Assembly: GCA_036971715.1 (NCBI GenBank) | Contig: JAVHJL010000012.1 | Location: 868,001-932,000 of the forward strand | Source: Arthrobotrys musiformis | Lineage: Eukaryota; Ascomycota; Orbiliomycetes; Orbiliales; Orbiliaceae | DNA: 64,000 nucleotides | Direction of reading: 5' to 3' | In this document: in pieces, positions 41,968 to 53,780 of the stretch | Layout: the number at the start of each line of letters is the position of its first letter | How positions within the stretch are numbered: position 1 is the first letter of the stretch | Notes under the pieces: generated by a model | Seen by the model: the letters and a program-made list of their open reading frames with translations, nothing else | Databases searched by the model: none | What the model was told of the DNA's origin: nothing | Program-made: the position numbers and the translations under genes

Positions 41968-42459
41968 CTAAGAATTCTGTCCCATCAAGAAGGAAACTCT
42001 CAGTTCGTCCTGGCTAGTCAAGCCTGGGTTCCCGACCATCTGGCTCGTCTGTGATAGATTCGCCGTCCTAGAAAACGAATATTCAGCATCGAGAAAGTAA
42101 ATCTCCGTAGTAATGTGCAACTGGTACTTCCATACCTTTTCTCCAGTATCCAAGTCCACGAGTTCCGCCCAACGGTCAAATTCCTGTGACACCCAAATGA
42201 TAAATTCCCCTTTAGACTGAGTAGTTTTGTAACCGTTCTGCGAGTCTCGATAAAAGTCTTTGATGGATCGCGGGGCATCCTCTCTAATGTTACGGGCCGG
42301 CTCCCATGTCGAGCTTTCTAGGCCACATCCCGTCCACTCCACTAATTATTTGTCGAGTAACACATTCCAAACTAGAATTTTATCGATTTCATACTTCTGG
42401 CAGGGCCTTGTTGTTTCGTAGGCTTTGATCAGAGACTCTATTCGCTTCAAGCCAAACAT
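41968..42459 (-). pseudogene. Chromodomain gene with one in-frame TAA
   Basis: The ATG at 42459 begins MFGLKRIESLIKAYETTRP. Then come CQKYEIDKILVWN, an in-frame TAA at 42348-42346, and LVEWTG, STWEPARNIREDAP and GEFIIWV. The paralogue at 504-896 has Tyr where the TAA stands (DQYLIEWTG), so TAT has become TAA. No GT-AG pair flanks the stop. Without the stop the frame would encode about 163 residues with one chromodomain plus the FIIWV extension shared with the 504-896 copy. It is most simply a recently disabled member of that family. Confidence 0.6.
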
Positions 42460-43972
42460 ATTTGGTTTGTTTTACGAGAAAGAATTGCTGCTTTCCGACG
42501 GCATTCTCGAGCGTATGTTAGCATCCAATGTCCCGCCTATTCGCTTTACCTTCTGATGGTCGGTATTTAATCGATACAAGGACACCCCTATGGCGCAGCC
42601 GGCCTTCTAGTCACGGGCCAGACAACAAGCCCCCCCCCCTCTCAGAATATATTTAGTGACCATTGGACCAAACTATTTTTAGAGACCCTATTTTCCCCGT
42701 TCCAATTGATCCGAATCTTAAATCAAATCGGGCTGCTGGGGACCATTCAAAGCTGCTCCACCTGGTAACGGTACCAGCTCGATGATTGTCTCTTTGGATG
42801 AGAAAACTTGTGCAAGTCGTTTAGAGTTCTGACAAAGTGACATGGTCATAAGGATGTAGAGCACGACTGAGATAAAAAAAACCCTAAAGATTCTTGACAA
42901 TCGGGATATCCGGTGGTGGGTGATGGGAGTCCATGTGAGATCAGGTCCATCTGACCTTTAATACCTAGGATCCCTTCGCGAGATCTTGTGTTGTGTGCGT
43001 GGGATTTATGTCATGTTGCCAGGGTTGTGGTGTTGTGTTTGACATGTTTGTTTGCCTAGGTACCTGAAAATTGGAACCATTGATGGGTCATCGATATCGA
43101 CGACGGCTCACTTTTACCAGAGCCACTTTATCTTCTTCTTATCACCCTTATCCTGTTTTTATCATTTTATTCAATACCTCTTTGTTAGCTTGTGAGGTCT
43201 AGGTCGGCTCATCGACGGCCGACAATGCAGGGCAGGGCGGCCGGAATTCGAATTGGTTGGCCCTGGTCTCGCGCTTTCGCTAATTGGCCAGATAGTCACT
43301 GTGCAAACATTCGTTATTCCGATTGGGCCCGCAACAAGTTAACCACAAATTATTTCCTTTTTCCTGTTCTATAAACCCACACTTATCTAGACTAGTTCCG
43401 CAAATATGTTCCATTTACTGCTTTCTGTAACGTTTTCTGTAATGTTTTACGGACATGTTCCTATTTCTTGTTGCGCGAACAAGGGTGGCGCTCTAATTCC
43501 CATCCCCGGAGACACGGACGTGGATAAACATGCCACAAGCTGACTGTGCGCCACTCTATCTCCGATTTTTGATCGCGATGATGTCTCTATCTTCCTTTTT
43601 CTGCTCGCCGTTCGTCTGGTGCATGCAATTGGAATAGGATATCGCAGCGGGACGCTGTGGCTGGCATCGAGAATCTCACGTGGCGCGAGAAGGCTGCAGC
43701 ACAAATAACTATTGTGGATGATGACCCACGGCGGCCTGAAAAGAGTGGTTATACCCTCGAAAACATCACCGCCTTGATGGGGAAAGCTTATTGGGAGCTA
43801 TTTCGAATGAATTATCCTAGAATCACAGCCTTGAAAGACATGCCGGTAGATTTAAGCTTAAGGGCCCGCATTCCTAATCAGCTCGCCTAGACCCCGCATC
43901 CTAATCGAGAAAAAAAAAAGAAACTGACAAAATTACTGGATTCATCCGAAATCCCATTCCGGTCGTTGATAC
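42460..43972. other. Intergenic, one unexplained open stretch
   Basis: A plus-strand frame at 43582-43890 lacks an ATG at its start but reads ENLTWREKAAAQITIVDDD and YTLENITALMGKAYWELF, which looks coding; it may be an exon or relic. Elsewhere no gene is supported. A run of nine C lies at about 42631. Confidence 0.35.
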
Positions 43973-45817
43973 CTAGGCGATAGCGTCCTCCCCCGAGCTT
44001 CCCTCCACATTAGGGGCTGGAGATGCTCTGATACGTAGACTTTCGTAAATTGAATTGGAGAGCGCGTCACCACCCTCGATTCTAGGGAAGTAGAGCGAAT
44101 CTGGAGACGCAAGACTGGTATCCATACTGTCGGCCACAGCTGTATTCGGGGAACCAGGAGGGGGGGTTGCATTTGGATCAAAGTATGATAATTCGGTAGG
44201 TAAATCGAGAGTTGGCGCGAGATCGCTCAAGGGTGCAGAAGGGTTCGGAGCAGTTCGCTGGATTAATATCGGAGGCTCCAAGCTCCCGGAAAGTCTCTCC
44301 CAAAGAGCTTGGCATTGTTCAAAGCATTGAGCAATTGTTAATCGTCGTTGTGGATCAATTAAAACGGTGCCCGCTATTAACCGAGGGAGTTCCAGCTCAG
44401 ATCTGGCGCAGTTTGATGCAACCATTTCCAAAATCCTATGATACCCATCGCCACGGCATTGAATTTTCCGGTAATCCTCGATTAGGTTGTAAAATGTTAG
44501 GAGAACAACTCCAATCGACCATGAATCCACCAAACTAGTCCAGTAGTAGCTTGAGCTAGGGTTCGAACTCGGCCCCGAGACTGGACTTGAACCAAGCAGT
44601 ATCTCGGGTGGAGCAAAATTTTCTGTGCCGACCATATCATTCGCTGTCTCTTCCGAAGTTGCGCTCCCTAGATCCGCGATTTTAATATTCACTGGATGTT
44701 CGGCGAACAGCAACAAATTTTGAGGCTTAATATCCCGATGGAAGATGCCTGACTGATGGAGGAACTTTGCCCCAGCCAGAATTTGTAACGCCGTGTGCGA
44801 TTTCTGGAGCTCCGGCCATTGGCGATAGTCATGTTGGGATAAATCACCTCTAGGAGAGGCGGGTAAGACGAGATATGTGCTTTGATTTGTCTCCAAGATA
44901 TCTTCGAGATAGAGAACGTTGTTCTATGAAATCAGCTAATTGAATCCAAGACAGCGACAGGGGGTACTGCCGGCCCTCCCTTTGTGATGGCTGGGTACGA
45001 GACTAGTACTTACATGCTTCCAGCTTTTTAGTAGTCGAAAAAAGTCGATTTCTTTGGTTTTGTAGTTCTCCCGCTTTAAAAAGCATTTGGCAACAAATTT
45101 ATCGCCAGTGGATATTCGGACAGCAACAAAAATGTCGGCGTGGTTAAAAGATGTAGCCTTTCTGATGATATTCCGAATGCTGTAGTCGCCATGATGGATC
45201 GGCGATCAGCCCTCCGGGGGTGTGATTGGGGTCATATATCCATTGAAAGGGCTCTTCAGCTCAGCGATGAGAAGGGCTTGGTATTTCTGATCGTTAGAGT
45301 TTCTTGGGATGATGGCCATAAAATGATACCCCGCTAAGATTATTTCCGTTCGCCTCTCGAGAATCGAAGAAGGATCATTACCAAATAGCCTTCGTAAGCC
45401 AATGTTTGAATCGTTTGTATCTCCATCCATCTCCGACCGGATGAATGTTCCGCTTGTTGAATAATTCGTGAGCATCAATACTCCAGAGTTTTGGTTGAAA
45501 CCAATTGCGAAGTGGGATTCGCTAATAAATTTGTCCTCACGCGAATCGTCGCCAAGTAAGATGTCAACATCTTTCTCACTATTTCCGAATACCCAGCCAG
45601 TGAGAAAGCATCTAGGGGGTACCTCCATGGAAAGCACAATAGCGTCGACGTCTGATTCAGATCCGCAGGCGCGAATACGTCGAACGTATTTTCGATTTGA
45701 AGAATGTTCAATGCATTCTTTAACACGGGGGCTGAGAGTGTTCTCAGCTGAGCTCTTTGCTGGGAGCAAATATAACACATCAGAGTCCTTGACTCCAATG
45801 TAGGTGACTGGCGGCAT
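43973..45817 (-). pseudogene. FHA-domain protein kinase, in-frame TGA between domains
   Basis: ATG at 45817. Exon 1 to 45014, intron 45013-44924 (90 nt, donor GTAAGT, acceptor CATAG), exon 2 to the TAG at 43973. Residues about 70-135 form an FHA domain (GWVFGNSEKDVDILLG, ISESHFAI, NYSTSGTFI), a phosphothreonine reader. The kinase domain follows: FVAK with the ATP lysine, HRDIKPQN catalytic loop (about residue 330), ADLGSA in place of ADFG, FAPPEIL and SWSIGVVLL. The glycine-rich loop is poorly conserved. FHA plus kinase is the layout of Rad53/Chk2-type checkpoint kinases, but this one is divergent. A TGA at 45208-45206 separates the domains in one frame, with no GT between them to allow an intron. 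The kinase part has no ATG of its own. CGA to TGA is the simplest origin. Confidence 0.7.
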
Positions 45818-45894
45818 ACTAAGTAGGCGATGGTCGAGATGTCTCGTAACCGGAATTGTGCGTTGCCGAGACCAAGTTTTTTTTTGGTGGGCAA

Positions 45895-46356
45895 CTAGAA
45901 GAGATGAATGGCTTGCCCTTTTATCATATTTCTAGGGCGCAAGTTGTACCGATGTTGTCGAGGAACTATCTCAGCTGCAGCCTTGGGCCTTGATACTATT
46001 TTTCGGATTCCGGCCGACACGTCATTTCGCATTGTTTGTGAGCGGCCGGCCTTTGGCTTTGCTTTCGTTTTCGTTGTCTTCGCTCTGGTCACCTTTGTCT
46101 TTGTCTTGTGCTGACGTGGTTCACACAGCGTGGAAGGTTTCGGCGGCTTGGTAAACGGAGATAAATGACCAAAATAATGAGGAGGAAAATATGAATTTCT
46201 GATTGTTTCGTCAATAGCTTCTAAGAGCTCTTTTTCAGAATATCCAACTGGCTCTTTTTGACAAAAGAGAGATAGTCGTCTTCTCAATGCATCAGCGTTA
46301 ACCGGTGTACCGCAATAATCTGGGGGCGTCGTTGCCCGCGTCATTTGTCGTTCCAT
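45895..46356 (-). CDS. Basic hypothetical protein
   Basis: 153 residues from the ATG at 46356, ending 77 bp upstream of the FHA-kinase start on the same strand. Residues 1-70 look folded (DALRRRLSLFC, YSEKELLEAIDETI). The rest is Lys/Thr/Arg-rich (KTKTKVTRAKTTKTKAKPK) and ends with HRYNLRPRN. The YNLRPR motif is common in proteins derived from retroelements and in DNA-binding tails. Nuclear localisation is likely by composition. Function unknown. Confidence 0.45.
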   Translation of the reverse strand: MERQMTRATTPPDYCGTPVNADALRRRLSLFCQKEPVGYSEKELLEAIDETIRNSYFPPHYFGHLSPFTKPPKPSTLCEPRQHKTKTKVTRAKTTKTKAKPKAGRSQTMRNDVSAGIRKIVSRPKAAAEIVPRQHRYNLRPRNMIKGQAIHLF

Positions 46357-47106
46357 TATAAAGGGATAAGGGATGGGTGAATGGAGAAGAAGACCGTGGC
46401 GTACAAAACGAACCTGGCAAAAGGCAGAAGTTTTGCCTTAACAAAATGCCAAGGCAACACGTTCAACACCAGTGCCAAGATTGCTCGAGATTTGCTTGAG
46501 GCTGCTCCACCAGCTCCACACGGATAACTACAACGCAACACATCTAAGACAAGGACAGTAAGCATTCTTGAGAGATTGCACATTACACATTTGAATGTTA
46601 GGAAACCTGTCTAATCGCTAGCGACACTCATTGCCGAAAACATATCTCCCCGAAAGAAGCTGGCAGGTCTTTTATAGATATATTGATGTTAAAATACAAA
46701 ATATTAGATGAGTCATTGAGAGCGCTTTGATAAGTGGGTAACTGCGAGGCGAGACCCCGTCGATGACCTGCCGCCTTTGACTCTTAGTCCTGGATTATGA
46801 AAAGCTCGAAAATAAACTTTTTTTAAGAATATTCTTAGGTTTGCTCCTCTACCTTTAAGTTTATATGCTATTGCCTTGAATGTCTCGCCAGCCCACATGC
46901 TTGAAAGCTGCCCACAGTAGCCCCATCAGGCAACGATAGTAAAGCAATAATATACGAGACAGTACGCATGTTTGCGTGTATATATATATGACTCGACTGT
47001 CTGGATTTCTAGCTTTCTCAAGAGAGCACTGATCTCGTCGCCTGTAACCCAAACAGTTCAGGAAGCACGCAAATATCACTCATCTCTAGCTCCTATAACA
47101 GCATAA
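46357..47106. other. Intergenic, nothing firm
   Basis: An ATG-initiated hydrophobic frame at 46356-46583 (minus) has no signal-peptide logic after its first 25 residues and is not called. Confidence 0.35.
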
Positions 47107-47484
47107 ATGAAAGCAACCAATATCTTGCTATTCTTAGTCCCAATATTAAGCTGGCCCTCGGTGGGACATGCTGGACTTCCGCTATGTGTCGCCAACCGTT
47201 GCTCCAAAGGGAAAATGGCACGAAATAACGCTTCTGACGTATCTACTACGCCCCAGACAACTCTAACTTATATCTCGACATCTTCTTTTTATCATGCGGC
47301 CACATCATCGCAAGACGCCGTTACCAAGGTCGAAGCCATCACTGGGGATTTCAAAGCTCTCCCCACGACGATCACCGTGACAGTCACTCGAAAACGATCA
47401 ACTACCTTAATAATCTCTTCCGCCGCAACTGAGATTGTTCCAAAAGCAGGTCTCACAATGTCAAATATCACTCATGAAAATTGA
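47107..47484 (+). CDS. Small secreted Ser/Thr-rich protein
   Basis: 125 residues from an ATG at 47107. A typical signal peptide, MKATNILLFLVPILSWPSVGHA, has a small-x-small cleavage site after GHA (about residue 22). The mature part starts GLPLCVANRC with two Cys, then is Ser/Thr-rich (TTPQTTLTYISTSSF, TTITVTVTRKRSTTLI) and likely O-glycosylated. No transmembrane or GPI signal is evident at the C-terminus (TMSNITHEN). Size and composition fit small secreted proteins or cell-wall mucin-like proteins of fungi; an effector role is speculation. Confidence 0.55.
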   Translation: MKATNILLFLVPILSWPSVGHAGLPLCVANRCSKGKMARNNASDVSTTPQTTLTYISTSSFYHAATSSQDAVTKVEAITGDFKALPTTITVTVTRKRSTTLIISSAATEIVPKAGLTMSNITHEN

Positions 47485-48037
47485 AATCAATGCAAATATA
47501 CTATAATACGAAGTCGAGTCCAACTCCGAAAACACACATATAACCTACAAATAAACTAACTTTATAAAATCTTTACCTTCAACAGGATAATATTGTACCT
47601 CACGAGAAGATCCAGGATCGATACAATCGATGCAAATATTCCCAATATGCAGGCTACGGTTATAGCACCTCGCAAACCTACAACCATATCACTCTCCAAC
47701 CAGCACTCATTTCATATTTTCTTCATAAATTCAAGAATCTTTGCTAGAGTATTTAAGAATGTTTATCTCCGATCTCGGCACCTCATGCAATGTTAGTTCC
47801 TCGAGTTGCAAAACCAAAACATATCAAGAAGCCACCAAGAACCATCAAAATATCCAACCCAACCGTGTAATATACAATGTGCAAAATATCTAAAAGGAGT
47901 CCCTTTAGTGCAAATATTGAACTATGTAGAAACGAGTGCTGAGTTGAAACTTTGAAACTAATACGTACGTCTCTAAGTGAGGTAGTGACGCTGTTGGTCT
48001 CAACCCGAATAAAACTGTCCACGTTGCTTCATAGATA
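47485..48037. other. Intergenic, hydrophobic minus-strand frame
   Basis: On the minus strand a frame to 47783 encodes two hydrophobic stretches (LLLDILHIVYYTVG and ILMVLGGFLICFGF) but has no ATG except overlapping ones. It may be a small membrane peptide or exon. Not called. Confidence 0.3.
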
Positions 48038-50299
48038 TTAAGATTTTCTACATAAGGCCACGCCAGTGAGACTTGGGTAGAGAGCATCAGTCATCGCTGG
48101 ATATCTCGCCTCGAGCCGACACAATTTTCTGTTCGCTGCTTGGTTTCCTGGCCATTCTCTCTTACGTTTTCGTAGGGTATGCCTTTGTATATATTCATCA
48201 AGCGCTAGCGGAGCATTCTTAAGATTCCCAACAGGCTCCCATGTACGATCGTCGTATCCCGTCCACTTCACCAGATATTCTTCCCGTCCCCTCCGCACTC
48301 TATAGCCCTCCACCCTCTCGACTTCATACTCTTTTTCGAGATGGTCAAGTTCCTCCGTGCTTGGTTGAGCCTCAGAGGAACTAGCGACGTCTTTGTGCTC
48401 CGCTTGAGTGACGAGGTAATCAACTTTGTTACATGCTGTTTGATTTGTCACATGCCGTTCATGCGTTTGGCTTTCGTTGATAATTTTGGTGGGAGCATGA
48501 CTGAGTGAGATTAGAATCTCCGAGTATTCTTCCATGCTTAGATTATGCGGTAGCGGGGGCCGCTCCTCCAGAGCTGGCTCTACTCCTCCCTCGATAATCC
48601 GTGCTACTAGGCCACTCGTCCGATTTGTAATAGGCTCGGCACCGGGTTTTTCGTTTAGGCAAGGGTTATCCGCTTGATGGTCACCTCTATCCATATGCTT
48701 TGTGGACCCCGGTATCTCATTGGTGGATTGCCTCTCGCTCGCGTGAGGACAAATCATTCGGAGTCGCTCTTCAGGATTCTCAGATATACTTTTACAGTTT
48801 GAAGCGGGCGATAGAATGCTATGGTCTTCGTTTGAAGATGTATAAATGCCGAAATGTTGGTAACAGGAACACGGAGCTAGCTCTATGATATCAGTAGGGT
48901 GTTTGAGGTAACTTTTGTCGCTGCCCAAAGGGGAATGCTTATAGGGATCGAGTTTCTCCGCTAATTTTTTTGTGAGAGACGAATATTCTTCGCTAGATTT
49001 GCTGGCGCATACTGTAGAATCTTTGGGCGGGGTGGAATTTACCAATGGCTCCATGGCCGGCGGGGACTTACGCACCATGCCCTGGGGTAGAATTGGGGAA
49101 AGTGACATCGAGGATTGGGCTGGGCGCAACGATGGACTCCCGTCGCCCGAGCTCGTCGGGAAATTACTCGTAGAGTAGTGATTTTCTGGGCTCACACTGC
49201 TAATAGTATGTGAAGCGTCAGCGACCCACGCACTACCGTCGGATGATTCCTCGACCGCCAGCAAAGGAGATCGCTCTTCCATTTCACCCTTAGAAATATC
49301 TTCAGTTGAGCCTGTAGGAAGAGGGGTGCGTGAAATAACTTGCATGTCCCCGACAAGGCTCGAAGCTTGAAGCTTGGAGACGGTTAAGCTAGGCTCCTCA
49401 ATTCCACCTTCGGGAAGATCCTCGTTTCCGTGTATAGGGTGGGGAGTGCGTGGAATAAATGGCGCGCGATTGATAGGGCCCGCTGCTTGTGGCCCGGAGG
49501 CAATTGAGCTGGGCTCCGCATGTGTGACCCCTTGACCAGATATCTGTGTGCCCAAAGAAGATAGTGGGTTTTTTGAAGTATTACCGTGGGGGGCGTCTTG
49601 ACGAACGATAGGGGGTATGGCGAGTGATGGTGAGTGTGGGGAAAGCGGTGACAATGCCGGTGGACCTATAAGGGGAGCGGGATCCGCGGCTGACGTGACG
49701 CTTGTGGGTCCTCTAGTGGGGATTGTGCTCAGAGGAGGGGGTGTTGGAGCTACTGAAGCTACACAGGAAATGGTTTCCGCCTCTGCGATAATTGTAGTAG
49801 GTGCCCTGGCGGGAAATAAACACGGAGGAGGAATAAGGGGGGGCGATGGGGTCGCTGGAACTATAAAAAGGGGGTCCTCCCCTCTCCGATCCCACAGGGG
49901 AGGCGGGACCCGTTTTGCGCGTAGCAGCCCGCCCATCCTTTGACGACAAAACCCTGTCAGCTTCACAAAATTTTATTCTAGCGGGTACACAACCCAAACA
50001 TAAGCCCTCGGGTCTTACCTGTCAATGGTTATTTTATCACCCCGCGCGCCAATGCTTCCACGCTCGTACTTGGTAGCGATCCTAGCTTGAGGCTTGCGAC
50101 TTTGATCACGAGCGCGATCATACTGCTCCCCTATGCCCCAACCATCCGTGGCGCTAGTTTGGTGGGGCTTCTTAGAGTCCTCCGCATACGAAGTCTTGAC
50201 AACCTTCCATCGATCACTAATATCTTTGGGAATAGGCCCCGATGATTGAGGAAGATTGTTTGGTTGTTCGGCGTAACGGTAGGAATTTGAATGAGACAT
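48038..50299 (-). CDS. Large chromodomain protein, two exons
   Basis: Exon 1, 50299-50019, starts MSHSNSYRYAEQPNN. The intron at 50018-49938 (81 nt) has donor GTAAGA, branch GCTGAC and acceptor CAAAG. Exon 2 is 49937-48038. Together 726 residues. Two earlier AG sites would open a different frame that stops at 49713, so the CAAAG acceptor is the one that reaches the domain. The centre (about 100-600) is Pro/Ser/Glu-rich and disordered. The chromodomain is near the C-terminus (about 640-690): EYEVERVEGYRVRRG, EYLVKWTGYDDRTWEP, ALDEYIQRH. All cage aromatics are present, so methyl-lysine histone binding is plausible. It lacks the FIIWV extension of the two smaller chromodomain genes. An orphan integrase tail is less likely given the intron and long disordered region. 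Confidence 0.65.
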
Positions 50300-51299
50300 T
50301 TAGGTCTTTTTTTTGTAAACGCTGAAAGATCTCTAAGTAAAAATGAAGAGAAGTATGAGAAAATAAGAGCTTTAGATGATAAATAGAATAAAATGGTAAT
50401 ATTGTAAGATTTTGATCAGCATTGGGAAGTGCTCGCTGGCTTGCTGAGAAGGAATATCGAGCCCAGCGGGGGCGGAGGAGGGGGGGTATTTATACTTAGA
50501 AGGCCGGCCCCAGATTGCTGGGTAAGTGTAAGATGCTGTCTGAAGGATTCAATTCCGTCGGGATGCCGTGGAGGAAGATGCATATTACTCGGTCCCAGCC
50601 CATGCCTCCTGTGAATAGCTAGAGATGCGTCGAATTACCTGCTGCAAGCAGCTACACGAGAAGCCATTCGGCACATCATTGTATGTCGAAAAGCTTTACT
50701 AAATATATCAAGCGATATCCCATGCGCCGAAAGGATGTTCCATCGAGCATAGTTCACAGAATATCCGTTTGAGCTGGAATATAAACTTGTAAGACAATTC
50801 CGTAGAAACAAATTAACTGGGATGCGGGTAGATATTTGATGTGGCTACTCACTATAACTTACGTAACCAATACAAAGTTGCTGAAGTCATGCTAGGCAGC
50901 CAATATCTAGTAAAATGTCTCGACGGGAGTATCCCGAAAGTCAAAGCGAATAGTATGTAAATTATGAGAAGGTCCCTTTGCCCGAGAAAAGCAGCAACGT
51001 ATTCCCTATTAATTGGATAGTAAAATAGCGATACTTAATCAAATACCTGCGAGGCGACGGCGAAGGGAATGTGTATGTACACTATATGCAGTATTCAGCC
51101 TTGTTTGATTCCTCAATATTAGATTTGAGGCTAGTTCAAAATTTGCTTATAATGAAAACTTGCTTTTGGTCAATTAGCATAGGCGATTGGATTCACCAAT
51201 ATTACTATCGCAAGATGAGGCGATATACATATATAAGACCTTATGGGACCATCAGGAATACATACTACATGCATGTAAATAGCAAAGGGTGGAATTAAG
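50300..51299. other. Intergenic, falling GC
   Basis: Promoter side of the chromodomain gene. Base composition drifts toward AT from about 50650. No gene recognised. Confidence 0.4.
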
Positions 51300-52225
51300 A
51301 GCGTTGTACTGCAGCTACATCATGCACGGCTTCGGTTAATGGCCCATCGGCTTAAAAGTTTTATTGATGTTTAGTGTTATAGCACTTCAATGCATTTGGT
51401 CTGAAAGTAGGGGTACAAGGTAAATATAGTATGATATTACATATTGGGACATTCCATCTAAGATACATTATCGATATATCTAGCCAGATTTGAGTAAAGA
51501 GCTAGATATTATCGTATTATTAGCTTATCTTAATTTCGTCTGATATAGTTTAACCTATTTAAGCATACATACGCCTTGGATTTAATTAACATAATGAATA
51601 AGAATGTGATCTATAGGCTTATGATAGCTTATTTGAAACCTGATTTGGGTAAGGACCATATTAGTACTTAATATAGTTAACAAAATCACCGCAGCCTTTA
51701 ATAGCCAAAGTAAATACGACGAAACTATATAATAGTATAAGCGAGTACATGCTAATCATAGGAAAATTTTGGGCTATTAATGCTCAGCACAATGAACTGA
51801 TTTTAAAAGAAGACGAGCACTACCACCTAATTAGAAGGAAATATACTCACTTTTAGTCACCCGCATTAGTAAAAACAGAGTAGATATTAATGAGTAGGTC
51901 TAAGAAAACTAATAGTATCTACATCGTAGTACTATTTTCTTTCTCTATTTGCTAGTTATTTATACAATGGCACTTGGACTGTGTTGCGTACTGTTGCAAT
52001 TTCTGAAATTAGATTAGATAAGATCATATGCATACTATCAGATTAGGCTTTTCTCCCCAATTAATTGAGCATCAGCTTCAAGATTCTATCTTAATATTAT
52101 TTAGTAGTCGACGGTCTTCGGCTAATTCCCCTCCGATTTAAATCCCCTCCACAAAAAACTGCGCGCTACTAATAGCACTATGCTGTGCTGTGATCTCAGC
52201 TTCCATAATGATATGAGTTAGTACT

Positions 52226-52423
52226 ATGCAATGGTGCATAATGCCGTACCCAACATAAAGATGGGAATGAAAGGGGCAGTACTAGTGCAGGCACCAGTGC
52301 TGACACCACACAACAAATAGGAGTCATGAACCAATAATATTCCATTGTTCAACTACGCTTTGAGTTACCCAGAAACGCCCAGAACAAGAAGCAAGTTATC
52401 CCACAATTTTAAACTATCATTAC
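52226..52423 (+). repeat. Direct repeat, unit 1
   Basis: Pairs with 52518-52716. Shared blocks include GCATAATGC, ATGAAAGGGGCAGT, CTAGTGCAGGC, GCCCAGAAC and TTATCCC. Most differences are A/G or C/T. Confidence 0.75.
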
Positions 52424-52517
52424 TTCTTCGGCTAAAGGCCTTATTCAACTCGCAAGTTGTGAAAGTACGCTAGCAAAGAACTTTATATTGACAGTTACTC
52501 AACATCGCCGCAAAGTA

Positions 52518-52716
52518 CAGTGCATCAGTGCATAATGCTGTGGCCCATCTGAGGATTAAAATGAAAGGGGCAGTGCTAGTGCAGGCGCCAGTGTTGACAC
52601 CGTATAGCAAATAAGAATTATAGGCCAATTATCTTTGATCTTTCAAGCACACTTGGAATTGCCAAGAAATGCCCAGAACGAGAAGCAAATTATCCCGAAA
52701 TTTTGAACTATCGCTA
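52518..52716 (+). repeat. Direct repeat, unit 2
   Basis: Second copy of the 52226-52423 unit, separated by about 95 bp. Confidence 0.75.
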
Positions 52717-52786
52717 AATAAGCAAGAGGTGCTCTCAAAACAGAAACAAAATCACCTCCACATCACAGAATCCGAATTTTTATTAT

Positions 52787-53049
<263 letters not shown>

Positions 53050-53722
53050 ATATAACTTTATTGTTTTCCACTGAATACTGATTGTTCCCTCTAAGAGACC
53101 TGAACCAATAGAGTTGAGAAACCAGCAAGGTGCTAGGCTTGTTTGGGAATCCTTTCTAAGGAAACCTGGGCAAGGTGTAACACAATCTATACCAGTATCG
53201 AAAAACAGACATACAACTCTCTCATAATCGCAGAATATACATTTATAAAATAGTGAATAGTTATTATAATTTTACACATTAACTATCTTACTACCTACTT
53301 CTAAAAAATACTTGATAATTGTAAAATCTCTTAAAACTACAGCAAGACACATAAGTTAGTCATAAATAAGCTGAATAGTTTGTAGAAAAGAGCTATTTTT
53401 GATAAGTAGTTTAATTACCTCAATCCAATCAAAAGTAACTACTTCCCATATTAGTTATAATTTTTTATTGTACTTGATAATAATATTAATTCTTTTCAAA
53501 ATAAATTTATTCATAATATTTAAATGCTCAATTCAAATTGCTATGTAGAAAAACAACTCATCTATACCAACATAATAAAAGTAATACCAAAAGTTTAGCT
53601 GCTCAAATATTATTGTTGGTTTCTACGTCTAATAATAGTTTAGAATTAAAAAACATTAACTTAAAAATTCAATTAAGTTGTTTTTCATCAGGAAAAAAAC
53701 ACATTTCCATCTTTCCATTGGA

Positions 53723-53780
53723 TGGAGCCTTTTCCATCCTGCTTTATCACGCTCCATCCTGCTTTATCGCGCTCCATCCC
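53723..53780. repeat. Short tandem, GCTCCATCCTGCTTTATC unit
   Basis: About two and a half units of 20 bp, inside the AT-rich block. Confidence 0.6.

Noticed and set aside
46356..46583. Hydrophobic ATG-initiated frame
   Set aside because: No clear signal peptide, membrane topology or promoter; composition matches neighbouring non-coding DNA.
49713..49997. Alternative reading of exon 2 of the large chromodomain gene
   Set aside because: Acceptors at CTGACAG or GCTAG give a frame that stops at 49713; the CAAAG acceptor reaches the chromodomain.
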